This document shows positions 37,282 to 46,000 of a stretch of 64,000 nt of DNA, in pieces. Origin of the DNA: Streptomyces sp. NBC_00568 (lineage in GTDB: Bacteria; Actinomycetota; Actinomycetes; Streptomycetales; Streptomycetaceae). A model generated the notes under the pieces. It was not told the origin of the DNA and did no database searches. It worked only from the letters and a program-made list of their open reading frames with translations. A program made the position numbers and the translations under genes. The stretch spans positions 5,385,001 to 5,449,000 of the forward strand of contig NZ_JAPENW010000001.1 in the NCBI RefSeq assembly GCF_026341855.1, in the 5' to 3' direction. Position 1 is the first letter of the stretch, and each line of letters starts with the position of its first letter.

Positions 37282-37350
37282 TGCGGCCAACCGGCCCGCC
37301 ACCACGGTCGAGGACCGGCGGGGGCGGCGGCCGGGCGTTCCCGTGGGCCT

Positions 37351-38262
37351 CTACAGGGCGCCGACTTCGGAGGCGTACGGCGGTTCGGCTCCGGCGCGGG
37401 AGCAGGTGACGGCGGCCGCGCGGGCCGCGAAGCCCAGAAGCTCGGTCCAGCCCCGGGCGCCCAGTTCCGCCAGTGCGGTCGGGGACAGGGCGTTCCTGGC
37501 GGCCAGACCGTGCAGCAGGGCCGCGTTCACGGTGTCGCCCGCGCCGATGGTGTCCACGACGTCGACCGATTCGCAGGGCACGGAGTGGACCGAGCCGTCC
37601 CGGGTGAACGCGGTGAGTCCGTCGCCGCCCTGGGTGATCACCACGGCCGAGGGGCCGGAGGCCAGCCACTCGCGCGGGGTGCCGCCGAGCCACCGGGCGT
37701 CCTCCTCCGACAGCTTGAGCAGGGACACCGACGGCAGCCAGCTCTTGAACCGGGCGCGGTAGGCGTCCGGGTCGGGGATCAGGCCGGCGCGGATGTTCGG
37801 GTCGAGTGCCGTGAAGACGCCCTGCGCCCAGGCGGCCCGCATCAGCTCCTCGTAGGCGCTCGCGCCCGGTTCCAGCACGAGGGAACAGGTACCGAAGGAC
37901 ACCGCCCGGGCGGCGTCGGGGAGTCGGTCCGGGGCCGAGAAGAGGCGGTCGGCCGTGCCCTCGACGTAGAAGGAGTAGGCGGCGGAGCCGTCCGTACCGA
38001 TCGTGGCGACGGCCAGGGTCGTCGGTTCGCCGCCGCGCTGCACCGAGGACACGTCGACGCCCGCGTCGCCCAGCCCGCTCAGAAGTGCCTCGCCGAACGC
38101 GTCGCGCGAGACGCGGGAGCAGAAGGCGGTGGGGGAGCCGAGGCGGCCGAGTGCCACCGCCGTGTTGTAGGGGCCGCCGCCGAGACGGGGCAGCAGGCCC
38201 GCAAGGGCTCCCGCTCCCTGCGGAACCAGATCGATCAGGGCCTCACCGGCGACGACGATCAC
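37351..38262 (-). CDS. PfkB-family carbohydrate kinase (fructokinase-like)
   Basis: 303 residues with the ribokinase fold. Signatures are VVAGEALIDLVPQG at the start, GGGPYNTAVALGRLGSP (substrate-binding glycines) and the C-terminal DTIGAGDTVNAALLHG holding the catalytic Asp. The GEALIDL start is typical of fructokinase-type enzymes. GTG 38262 overlaps the TGA of the LacI regulator gene (GTGA), so the two are co-translated and the kinase substrate is probably related to the regulator's inducer. No transporter gene is next to it. Confidence 0.9.
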   Translation of the reverse strand: MIVVAGEALIDLVPQGAGALAGLLPRLGGGPYNTAVALGRLGSPTAFCSRVSRDAFGEALLSGLGDAGVDVSSVQRGGEPTTLAVATIGTDGSAAYSFYVEGTADRLFSAPDRLPDAARAVSFGTCSLVLEPGASAYEELMRAAWAQGVFTALDPNIRAGLIPDPDAYRARFKSWLPSVSLLKLSEEDARWLGGTPREWLASGPSAVVITQGGDGLTAFTRDGSVHSVPCESVDVVDTIGAGDTVNAALLHGLAARNALSPTALAELGARGWTELLGFAARAAAVTCSRAGAEPPYASEVGAL

Positions 38263-39326
38263 GACTCGGGTCCTTTCCTCGGTGCCTCGGGACTTTCGGG
38301 GCGTACGGGGTTCTCGGGGCAGCCGCACGAGGTGCGGTGGACGAAGGCGGAGGGCAGCCGGACGGTGCGGCTCTCCAGGCGCGGCGAGGCCAGCCGTTCC
38401 AGGAGCAGTCGGACGGCCCTCGCGCCGACCTCCTTGCTGGGCTGGGCGATCACGGTGAGCCGGGGAGTGAACAGATCCGCCCAGGAGAAGTCGTCGAAGC
38501 AGCACAGCGCCAGGTCGTCGGGCACGGACAGGCCCCGGTCACGCAGGGCGCGCAGCGCGCCGATGGTCATGGCGTTGTTGGCGGTGACGAGCGCGCTGGG
38601 CGGCACCCCGAGGGACAGCAGCCGGTGGGTGGCCTCGTCGGCCGTCTCCGCCCGGGAGTCGCCGTGCGCCACGAGCCGTTCGTCGTACGGGAGTCCTGCC
38701 CGCGCGAGGCCGTGCCGGTAGCCGGTGATCCGCTCGGTCGTGGTGCTGAGGCCGGGCAGACCCGCGACCAGTCCGATCCGCCGGTGCCCTCGTTCGGCGA
38801 GATGACCGACCAGGCTCGCCATGGGGCCGGTGTTCTCGGCGCCGACCTGGTCATGGCGGAAGCCGCTCCCGGCGGGAGGGTCCACGAGCCGGTCCAGGAA
38901 GACGGTGGGTACGTCGTGCCGCGCCAGGTAGCGCAGAAGCCCGGCCGGGGTCGCCGACGGCGCGATGATCATTCCGTCCACGCGCCGCTCGTGCAGCAGC
39001 TGGGCGACCTTGCGCTCGTGCTCCGGGTCGTCGTGCGGATCGGCGATCAGCAGGCCGTAGCCGTGTTCCAGGGCACCGGCCTCGACGCCCTGGAGGATCT
39101 CCGTGAAGTACGGATTGCTGATGGCCGACACCGCGAGCCCGATGGACCGCGTACGGGAGGTGACGAGCGAACGGGCGAGGGTGTTGGGCGTGTAGCCCAG
39201 CTCGTCGATCGCGTCGAGAACGGCCTGGCGTGTCTGCGGCAGCACCGGCCGTGTGCCGTTGAGGACGTGCGAGACGGTCGCGATGGACACGCCCGCCCGC
39301 CGGGCCACATCGACCATCGTCGCCAT
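38259..39326 (-). CDS. LacI-family transcriptional regulator
   Basis: 355 residues. The helix-turn-helix and hinge are at the N-terminus (VDVARRAGVSIATVSHVLNG and ARSLVTSRTRSIGLAVS). The periplasmic-binding-like sensor domain follows, to VPDDLALCCFDDFSWADLFTP. The C-terminus has SCGCPENPVRPES, an extra Cys-containing tail. The ATG at 39326 has GGGAGGGAG upstream. The gene leads the regulator-kinase pair. A large inverted repeat of two LacI-type half operators lies about 80 bases before the start, so autoregulation is likely. Confidence 0.93.
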   Translation of the reverse strand: MATMVDVARRAGVSIATVSHVLNGTRPVLPQTRQAVLDAIDELGYTPNTLARSLVTSRTRSIGLAVSAISNPYFTEILQGVEAGALEHGYGLLIADPHDDPEHERKVAQLLHERRVDGMIIAPSATPAGLLRYLARHDVPTVFLDRLVDPPAGSGFRHDQVGAENTGPMASLVGHLAERGHRRIGLVAGLPGLSTTTERITGYRHGLARAGLPYDERLVAHGDSRAETADEATHRLLSLGVPPSALVTANNAMTIGALRALRDRGLSVPDDLALCCFDDFSWADLFTPRLTVIAQPSKEVGARAVRLLLERLASPRLESRTVRLPSAFVHRTSCGCPENPVRPESPEAPRKGPES

Positions 39327-39408
39327 GGCGCTCCCTCCCTGGAACTCGGGCGCTCGCACCCGAACGGGACCCGGTGGTTCGCCCGCGAAGGTATCCCATC
39401 CGGCAGCT

Positions 39409-39450
39409 GACGTAAACGCTTACGCTTATCGATGCGTAAGCGTTTACGTC
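39409..39450. promoter_or_regulatory. Double LacI-type operator
   Basis: GACGTAAACGCTTACGC (39409-39425) and its exact reverse complement (39434-39450) flank TTATCGAT. Each arm contains GTAAACGCTTAC, a near-palindrome with the central CG typical of LacI-family sites. It lies between the LacI gene and the divergent Rieske gene. Confidence 0.8.
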
Positions 39451-39597
39451 CAGGGTCGCGCGGGGTCCACCCCGCCTGGAGCGGAATGATCTGTACCGGT
39501 ATCGTCGATGCGCGACTCCTCGGTGTCCCGCCGGTGGAATGTCCGCTGCCGCGCTCGGCGGAGTCGCCGCGAAACCGCCTCGACCAGTGGAGATGCC

Positions 39598-40023
39598 ATG
39601 TCCGGCCGTCCGACCGCGAGCCGCCGTACCGTCCTGCGGGGAGCGGCGCTCACCCCGGTCGCCGGGCTCGGCCTCGCCGCGTGCTCCGGCGGCAGCGGTG
39701 GCGGAGGCCCCGCGACGCCGACCGCCCCCGTCGTCCTGGGCGCGGAGAGCGAGGTCGCCAAGGGCGGTGCTCAGCTCTACCAGGACCAGAACGTCGTGGT
39801 CAGCCGCGCCGGGAACGGTTCGCTCAAGGCCTTCAGTTCCATCTGCACCCATGCGGGGTGCGCCATCAACAAGCTGGAGGGCACGACACTCGTGTGCCCG
39901 TGCCACGGCAGTGAGTTCGACGCCACGACGGGCAAGGTGCTGCGGGCGCCGGCCACCGTTCCGCTCGACGAGCTGTCCGTCGAGGCGAAGGACGGGAAGA
40001 TCGTCGCCGGGCCGGGCGCCTGA
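39598..40023 (+). CDS. Rieske [2Fe-2S] protein with Tat lipoprotein signal
   Basis: 141 residues. The N-terminus SRRTVLRGAALTPVAGLGLA followed by ACSGG is a twin-arginine signal with a lipobox (Cys29). The Rieske cluster ligands are CTHAGC and CPCHGS, both complete. The small size and absence of a membrane anchor beyond the lipid place it with stand-alone Rieske lipoproteins, not the cytochrome bc1 subunit. Its redox partner is unknown. The start is the ATG at 39598 with GTGGAG upstream; the frame is open back to 39508. It diverges from the LacI gene and shares the operator region. Confidence 0.92.
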   Translation: MSGRPTASRRTVLRGAALTPVAGLGLAACSGGSGGGGPATPTAPVVLGAESEVAKGGAQLYQDQNVVVSRAGNGSLKAFSSICTHAGCAINKLEGTTLVCPCHGSEFDATTGKVLRAPATVPLDELSVEAKDGKIVAGPGA

Positions 40024-40071
40024 GCCGAGGCGCGGGCCGGACCGGCCCAGCGACCGCGCCCGGGCGGGCGG

Positions 40072-41019
40072 TCACTCCCAGTCCCAGCCGATCCCCACGA
40101 TCCCCGACCGCACGCGCGGCTCGACCAGGTGCACCGAGCGGTGGCGGCCGCTCAGCGCCAGTTCCTGGCGGCCACTGCGCGGCGCGGCCGCCGAGTGCTG
40201 GGTGAAGCGGTGGCAGCGCACGGGCAGCGCGTTCTCCGTGAAGTGCACCTGGAGCGCGTACTGTCCGCCCGCGAAGCCGAATCCGCGGACGTACTCGCTG
40301 GACGTCCCCGCCGTACCGTCCTCGAAGCCGTAGCGGAAGAGGAACGTATCGCCTGCCCGCAGCCGGGTGTCGAAGAGCAGTTCGGCGACGAGCACACCGG
40401 TGTCGCGGTGCCAGAGCACCCGGCCCGTACGGCAGTTCTCCAGGGCCCGGACCGTCGTACGCTCCGGCGCGCATCCGGGGTCGCCGTGGTGGATGGCCAT
40501 ATAGCGGTCCACGCCGTCCTTGTGGGCGCGCACTATGTGGTGCGACTCGCGGCCCAGCAGTTCGCGATGGGGGCCTATGTGGACCCGCTCGTGATGGCCG
40601 ATGGTGTGCAGACCGCCGTCGAGCGGAGACTCCAGCTCGGTCAGGAGCCGTTCGAGGACACCGGAGGCCTCCACCAGGGAGCGGTACGAACGCCCCGTCG
40701 GACGCTCGGGGTCCGAGCGCTCCTCGGCCTTGGCCAGCAGCCTGATCAGCGACTCGTCGGGCAGCTGGAGGATCTCCTCCAGGGCGCGCACGGCCCGCAG
40801 CGACTCGGGCCGCTGGGGGCGCCGGGCGCCCTGCTGCCAGTAGCTCAGGCTCGTCACCCCGACCTTGACGCCGTAGCGCGACAGATGGTGCTGGACGCGT
40901 TGCAGCGGCAGTCCGCGGGCGGCGATCGCGGCGCGCAGCGCGACATGGAAGGGGCCGCCCCGCAGGGCCGTCTCCAGTTCCGCCGTGGCGACGTCCGCGT
41001 GCTGTGTGCCGTGCCGCAT
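40072..41019 (-). CDS. Putative DNA-binding transcriptional regulator
   Basis: 315 residues. The N-terminal 100 residues carry a Cro/XRE-like helix-turn-helix (LQRVQHHLSRYGVKVGVTSL, YWQQGARRPQRPESLRAVRA). The rest is an all-beta-looking domain with GGLHTIGHHERVHIGPHREL, TRLRAGDTFLFRYGFEDGT and ALQVHFTENALPVRCHRFTQ that I do not recognise. Similar proteins are common in Streptomyces. The start MRHGTQHADV (ATG 41019) has AAAGG upstream; a GTG at 41046 is in frame. The signal sensed is unknown. Confidence 0.7.
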   Translation of the reverse strand: MRHGTQHADVATAELETALRGGPFHVALRAAIAARGLPLQRVQHHLSRYGVKVGVTSLSYWQQGARRPQRPESLRAVRALEEILQLPDESLIRLLAKAEERSDPERPTGRSYRSLVEASGVLERLLTELESPLDGGLHTIGHHERVHIGPHRELLGRESHHIVRAHKDGVDRYMAIHHGDPGCAPERTTVRALENCRTGRVLWHRDTGVLVAELLFDTRLRAGDTFLFRYGFEDGTAGTSSEYVRGFGFAGGQYALQVHFTENALPVRCHRFTQHSAAAPRSGRQELALSGRHRSVHLVEPRVRSGIVGIGWDWE

Positions 41020-41254
41020 GCAGGGGGCCTTTCTGTGGATGTTCACTACGGCTGGTCAGGCCGTTCGTGCGGGTCGTCGGGGCCGCCCGGTGAGCGCGCG
41101 GGCGCTGTTCACCCGCGGGTTTCGCCGTTCACGCCCCGAGTTCCCCCGCATTGAAGCGTGTTGACCAAGTCCCGACAACACCTGATGCTCAACATGCCTC
41201 GCCGCGGCCCCGGACGTGCTCTGTCCCTCCTGGACCGCACCCGGGAGCAACCCG

Positions 41255-41797
41255 ATGCACGACGGACGACGACTTGTCGCTCTCGCCGCGGTTCTGGCCG
41301 CCCTGGGTGCCGCCCCGGCGGACGCGGCCGCCGGGCGCGCGGACGGCCGCCCCGGTGCGCCGGTGCGCGCGGACAGGACCCCGGGCACCACGTCCCCGCG
41401 GCTCGGCGCGGCGGCCGGACAGGGCGCACCGCGGAACGGGCGCGGAGCCTACCGGGACGGCCGGGGCCCGGGCGAGGACAAGGGAGCCGGGCGAGCAGGG
41501 GCCCGTACCGACGGTGCCGACCGGACCGATCCCTCCGTCGTGGCCGCGTCCGCGATGGCCGGCGCGGGATCTCTTGTCGCGCTCGTCCCGAGCGTTTCGC
41601 GGGCCCTGCTCCGACGCCGCGGCCGACATCGCGAGGGCTCTGCCTCCGTCCACAGGCGGGCCGGGAGCCGACCGCGCTGTCGGCCCGCGCCAGTAGGGTG
41701 TGTGGCATGGCCGACCCCTCCAGCTACCGCCCCAAGCCGGGACAGATCCCGGACTCTCCCGGGGTGTACAAATTCCGCGACGAGCACCGCCGGGTGA
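41255..41797 (+). CDS. Possible small exported protein overlapping uvrC start
   Basis: The ATG at 41255 with CGGGAG upstream starts MHDGRRLVALAAVLAALGAA, a plausible signal peptide. A Gly/Arg/Ala-rich low-complexity stretch and a hydrophobic segment SVVAASAMAGAGSLVALVPS follow, then a basic region. The frame runs 91 bases into uvrC, so the last 30 residues are a frame shadow of UvrC. It may be real but has no recognisable domain. The region could instead be a plain spacer. Confidence 0.35.
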   Translation: MHDGRRLVALAAVLAALGAAPADAAAGRADGRPGAPVRADRTPGTTSPRLGAAAGQGAPRNGRGAYRDGRGPGEDKGAGRAGARTDGADRTDPSVVAASAMAGAGSLVALVPSVSRALLRRRGRHREGSASVHRRAGSRPRCRPAPVGCVAWPTPPATAPSRDRSRTLPGCTNSATSTAG

Positions 41798-43917
41798 TCT
41801 ACGTCGGAAAGGCGAAGAGCCTTCGCCAGCGCCTGGCGAGCTACTTCCAGGACCTGGCGAATCTCCACCCGCGCACCCGCACCATGGTCACCACGGCCGC
41901 GTCGGTGGAGTGGACGGTCGTGTCCACCGAGGTCGAGGCCCTTCAGCTGGAGTACTCCTGGATCAAGGAGTACGACCCCCGGTTCAACGTCAAGTACCGC
42001 GACGACAAGAGCTATCCCTACCTCGCGGTGACGATGAACGAGGAGTTCCCGCGGGTGCAGGTGATGCGCGGCCACAAGAAGAAGGGCGTGCGCTACTTCG
42101 GTCCCTACGGGCACGCGTGGGCCATCCGCGACACCGTCGACCTGCTGCTGCGCGTCTTCCCGGTCCGCACCTGCTCCGCGGGCGTCTTCAAGAACGCCTC
42201 CCGCACCGGTCGGCCCTGCCTCCTCGGTTACATCGGCAAGTGCTCCGCCCCCTGCGTCGGACGGGTCACGCCGGAGGAGCACCGCGAGCTGGCCGAGGAG
42301 TTCTGCGACTTCATGGCGGGCCGTACGGGGACGTACATCCGCCGTCAGGAACAGCAGATGACGGACGCCGCCGAGGAGATGGAGTACGAGCGCGCTGCCC
42401 GGCTGCGCGACGACATCGAGGCCCTGAAGAAGGCCATGGAGAAGAGCGCGGTCGTGCTCGCCGACGCGACCGACGCCGACCTCATCGCCGTCGCCGAGGA
42501 CGAGCTGGAAGCCGCGGTGCAGATCTTCCACGTGCGCGGCGGACGCGTGCGGGGCCAGCGGGGCTGGGTCACGGACAAGGTCGAGGCGGTCACCACCGGT
42601 GACCTCGTCGAACACGCGCTCCAGCAGCTCTACGGCGAGGAGACGGGCGACTCGGTCCCCAAGGAAGTGCTCGTCCCGGCGCTGCCCGAGCCGGTGGAGC
42701 CCGTTCAGGAGTGGCTCACCGCGCGCCGCGGGTCGAACGTGTCGCTCCGCATCCCGCAGCGCGGCGACAAGAAGGCGCTCATGGAGACCGTGCAGCGCAA
42801 CGCGCTCCAGGCGCTCGGCCTGCACAAGACCAAGCGCGCCTCCGACCTGACCACCCGCTCGCGCGCCCTGGAGGAGATCGCCGAGGCGCTCGACCTGGAC
42901 AGCGCGCCCCTGCGGATCGAGTGCTACGACATCTCGCACCTCCAGGGCGACGACGTCGTGGCGTCCATGGTGGTCTTCGAGGACGGGCTCCAGCGCAAGA
43001 GCGAGTACCGGCGCTTCCAGATCAAGGGCTTCGCGGGCCAGGACGACGTCCGCTCCATGCACGAGGTGATCACCCGCCGCTTCAAGCGCTACCTCGTCGA
43101 GAAGGAGAAGACGGGGGAGTGGACCGACGGCCAGGACGCCGCTTCGGAGCCCCTCGCCCCGGGAGCCCCGGTCTCCGGGACCCCCGCCTCCCAGACTCCG
43201 GCCTCCCAGACTCCGGTCTCCGGGACCCCGGTCTCCGGGACGCCGGTCTCCGGGACCGTAGTCTCAGGGGCCACGCTCTCCGAGGAGCCTCTCTCCATGA
43301 GTGCCTTCTCCGAGGACGACGGCCGCCCCAAGCGCTTCGCCTACCCTCCTCAGCTCGTCGTCGTCGACGGCGGCCGGCCGCAGGTCGCCGCCGCCCAGAG
43401 GGCCCTCGACGAGCTCGGCATCGACGACATCGCCGTGTGCGGACTCGCCAAGCGCCTGGAGGAGGTATGGCTGCCGGACGAGGACGACCCGGTGGTCCTG
43501 CCGCGCACCAGCGAGGGCCTGTACCTGCTCCAGCGGGTCCGGGACGAGGCCCACCGCTTCGCGATCACCTACCAGCGCGCCAAGCGGGCCAAGCGCTTCC
43601 GGGCGGGCCCCCTGGACGATGTGCCGGGCCTCGGCGAGTCGCGCAAACAGGCACTGATCAAACACTTCGGTTCGGTGAAGAAGCTGCGGTCCGCGACGAT
43701 CGACCAGATCTGCGAGGTTCCCGGCATAGGCCGAAAGACGGCGGAGACCATCGCCGTGACCCTCGCCCAGGCGGCTCCGGCCGCACCCGCCGTGAACACG
43801 GCGACTGGAGAGATCATGGAAGACGACGAAGACGCGGCGCCCGGGACGACGGCGGGCACCGCGGAGGAGCCCGTGACCGCGGGCGCCTCGGACGAGCGAC
43901 GGGGGCAGGAGACATGA
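41707..43917 (+). CDS. uvrC: Excinuclease ABC subunit C
   Basis: 736 residues. Domains in order: GIY-YIG nuclease (DSPGVYKFRDEHRRVIYVGK), a Cys cluster region (CLLGYIGKCSAPCVGR), UVR domain about residue 205, the UvrC RNase H-like domain (IECYDISHLQGDDVVASMVV, then PQLVVVDGGRPQVAAAQRAL), and a C-terminal helix-hairpin-helix pair (DDVPGLGESRKQAL, EVPGIGRKTAETIA). It makes both incisions in nucleotide excision repair. An insert of about 50 residues splits the RNase H-like domain and contains seven 5-residue repeats. ATG 41707 begins MADPSSYRPK. TGA overlaps the rapZ ATG. Confidence 0.96.
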   Translation: MADPSSYRPKPGQIPDSPGVYKFRDEHRRVIYVGKAKSLRQRLASYFQDLANLHPRTRTMVTTAASVEWTVVSTEVEALQLEYSWIKEYDPRFNVKYRDDKSYPYLAVTMNEEFPRVQVMRGHKKKGVRYFGPYGHAWAIRDTVDLLLRVFPVRTCSAGVFKNASRTGRPCLLGYIGKCSAPCVGRVTPEEHRELAEEFCDFMAGRTGTYIRRQEQQMTDAAEEMEYERAARLRDDIEALKKAMEKSAVVLADATDADLIAVAEDELEAAVQIFHVRGGRVRGQRGWVTDKVEAVTTGDLVEHALQQLYGEETGDSVPKEVLVPALPEPVEPVQEWLTARRGSNVSLRIPQRGDKKALMETVQRNALQALGLHKTKRASDLTTRSRALEEIAEALDLDSAPLRIECYDISHLQGDDVVASMVVFEDGLQRKSEYRRFQIKGFAGQDDVRSMHEVITRRFKRYLVEKEKTGEWTDGQDAASEPLAPGAPVSGTPASQTPASQTPVSGTPVSGTPVSGTVVSGATLSEEPLSMSAFSEDDGRPKRFAYPPQLVVVDGGRPQVAAAQRALDELGIDDIAVCGLAKRLEEVWLPDEDDPVVLPRTSEGLYLLQRVRDEAHRFAITYQRAKRAKRFRAGPLDDVPGLGESRKQALIKHFGSVKKLRSATIDQICEVPGIGRKTAETIAVTLAQAAPAAPAVNTATGEIMEDDEDAAPGTTAGTAEEPVTAGASDERRGQET
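43171..43275 (+). repeat. Seven 15-bp tandem units inside uvrC
   Basis: Units start at 43171, 43186, 43201, 43216, 43231, 43246 and 43261 and encode VSGTP, ASQTP, ASQTP, VSGTP, VSGTP, VSGTV, VSGAT. Two consecutive units (43186-43200, 43201-43215) are identical. The period is a multiple of three, so copy changes keep the frame. Confidence 0.9.
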
Positions 43918-44933
43918 CCGAGAACGACGCGCGTGAAGCGGAACGTCCGGCGCAGGGCCAGGAAGAACACAAGGAAGCAAGCGAAGATCACGCGGAGCGG
44001 GAAGCACCACGGGAAGACGGAGCACAAGTGGGTACGGGCATCGAGACCGCGGGGACCGGAGTCCCGGACGCGGCCATTCCCGAGCTGGTGATCATCTCCG
44101 GCATGTCCGGAGCCGGCCGGTCCACGGCCGCCAAGTGTCTGGAGGACCTCGGCTGGTTCGTCGTCGACAACCTGCCGCCCGCCCTGATCCCCACCATGGT
44201 GGAGCTCGGTGCCCGCTCCCAGGGCAACGTGGCACGGATCGCGGTCGTCGTCGACGTGCGCGGCCGCCGGTTCTTCGACAACCTCCGCGAATCCCTCGCC
44301 GACCTGGAGTCCAAGCACGTCACCCGGCGGATCGTCTTCCTGGAGTCCTCGGACGAGGCCCTGGTGCGCCGCTTCGAGTCCGTGCGCCGGCCGCACCCCC
44401 TCCAGGGCGACGGCCGCATCGTGGACGGCATCGCCGCCGAGCGCGAGCTGCTGCGCGAGCTGCGCGGTGACGCCGACCTGGTCATCGACACCTCCAGCCT
44501 GAACGTGCACGAGCTGCGCGCCAAGATGGACGCCCAGTTCGCGGGCGAGGAGGAGCCCGAGCTGCGGGCCACCGTCATGTCCTTCGGCTTCAAGTACGGC
44601 CTCCCGGTCGACGCCGACCTGGTCGTGGACATGCGCTTCCTCCCCAACCCGCACTGGGTTCCCGAGCTGCGCCCCTTCACCGGCCTGAACGAGGAGGTCT
44701 CGGCGTACGTCTTCAACCAGCCCGGTGCCAAGGAGTTCCTCGACCGCTACGCCGAGCTGCTCCAGCTCATCGCCGCCGGATACCGGCGCGAGGGCAAGCG
44801 TTATGTGACCATCGCGGTCGGCTGTACCGGCGGCAAGCACCGCTCGGTGGCGACCGCAGAGAAGCTCGCCGCCCGTCTCGCCTCCCAGGGCGTGGAGACC
44901 GTGAAGGTGCATCGGGACATGGGGCGCGAGTGA
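43914..44933 (+). CDS. rapZ: RNase adapter RapZ / YvcJ-family nucleotide-binding protein
   Basis: 339 residues. Walker A is SGMSGAGRSTAAKCLED (Arg in place of the usual Lys, as in many family members). GWFVVDNLPPALIPTMVEL, a RIVFLESSDEALVRRFESVRRPHPLQ core and the C-terminal GCTGGKHRSVATAEKLA follow. About 55 extra acidic, Glu-rich N-terminal residues precede the family domain. In E. coli RapZ controls GlmS through small RNAs; in Gram-positives the role is less clear. ATG 43914 overlaps uvrC by four bases, and the stop overlaps yvcK, giving a tightly coupled uvrC-rapZ-yvcK-whiA operon. Confidence 0.95.
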   Translation: MTENDAREAERPAQGQEEHKEASEDHAEREAPREDGAQVGTGIETAGTGVPDAAIPELVIISGMSGAGRSTAAKCLEDLGWFVVDNLPPALIPTMVELGARSQGNVARIAVVVDVRGRRFFDNLRESLADLESKHVTRRIVFLESSDEALVRRFESVRRPHPLQGDGRIVDGIAAERELLRELRGDADLVIDTSSLNVHELRAKMDAQFAGEEEPELRATVMSFGFKYGLPVDADLVVDMRFLPNPHWVPELRPFTGLNEEVSAYVFNQPGAKEFLDRYAELLQLIAAGYRREGKRYVTIAVGCTGGKHRSVATAEKLAARLASQGVETVKVHRDMGRE

Positions 44934-46000
44934 CCGGACGTACCACCCTGCGGCTGAACAGGCTGCGCCGGGAGACCCCCGGGGAACGCGCCGGCCGGCC
45001 GGTCGCGGCGCGCGGTGCCAAGCCGCGCCGCCGTGGCGCCCAGCCCAAGGTCGTCGCCCTCGGCGGCGGCATGGGGCTGTCCGCCTCGCTCGCCGCGCTG
45101 CGCCGGATCACCGGAGACCTCACCGCCGTCGTCACCGTGGCCGACGACGGCGGGTCCAGCGGGCGCCTGCGCGACGAGCTGGGCGTTCTCCCGCCCGGTG
45201 ATCTGCGCAAGGCGCTGGCGGCGCTGTGCGGCGACGACGACTGGGGACAGACCTGGGCCCGGGTCATCCAGCACCGCTTCCAGTCCAAGGGCGACCTGCA
45301 CGAACACGCGGTCGGCAATCTGCTGATCGTGGCCCTGTGGGAGCAGCTCGGCGACCACGTCCAGGCCCTGGACCTGGTCGGCAAGCTGCTGGGCGCGCAC
45401 GGCCGGGTGCTGCCCATGTCCGCCGTGCCCCTGGAGCTCCAGGCCCTGGTCAAGGGGCACGACCCGGACCGGCCCGACGAGGTCGACACGGTCCGGGGCC
45501 AGGCGAACGTGGCGCTCACCACCGGTGAGGTCCAGTCCGTGCACGTCGTACCGCACGATCCGCCGGCCGTGCCCGAGGCCGTGGCCGCGGTCCTCGACGC
45601 GGACTGGGTGGTCCTCGGCCCCGGCTCCTGGTTCTCCTCGGTGATCCCGCATCTGCTGGTGCCCGAACTCCTGGACGCCCTCATCCAGACGAAGGCGCGC
45701 CGGGTACTCTCCCTTAACCTCGCCCCGCAGCCCGGAGAAACCGAAGGCTTCTCCCCGCAGCGTCATTTGGAGGTTTTGGGACGACACGCCCCTAAACTCG
45801 CCCTGGACGTGGTGCTGGCCGACGTGGCCGCCGTGCCCGACCGCGACTCTCTCGTCGACGCCGCCAAGCGGTTCGGCGCCGCGGTCGAGCTGGCGCCGGT
45901 GGCCCGGACCGACGGATCTCCGCGGCACGACCCGGAGCTGTTGGCCGCCGCGTACGACCGTATTTTTCGGATGCATGGAAGGATCGGCCCATGGCGATGA
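44930..46000 (+). CDS. yvcK: Gluconeogenesis factor YvcK / CofD-like protein
   Basis: 356 residues. The glycine-rich start VVALGGGMGLSASLAALRRI, VTVADDGGSSGRLRDELGVL and PPGDLRKALAAL form the nucleotide-binding core shared with 2-phospho-L-lactate transferase CofD. ADWVVLGPGSWFSSVIPHLL is the second family motif. YvcK binds UDP-sugars and links carbon supply to cell-wall synthesis. GTG 44930 overlaps the rapZ stop (GTGA), and the last 10 bases overlap whiA. A basic tail of about 35 residues precedes the core. Confidence 0.94.
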   Translation: MTGRTTLRLNRLRRETPGERAGRPVAARGAKPRRRGAQPKVVALGGGMGLSASLAALRRITGDLTAVVTVADDGGSSGRLRDELGVLPPGDLRKALAALCGDDDWGQTWARVIQHRFQSKGDLHEHAVGNLLIVALWEQLGDHVQALDLVGKLLGAHGRVLPMSAVPLELQALVKGHDPDRPDEVDTVRGQANVALTTGEVQSVHVVPHDPPAVPEAVAAVLDADWVVLGPGSWFSSVIPHLLVPELLDALIQTKARRVLSLNLAPQPGETEGFSPQRHLEVLGRHAPKLALDVVLADVAAVPDRDSLVDAAKRFGAAVELAPVARTDGSPRHDPELLAAAYDRIFRMHGRIGPWR

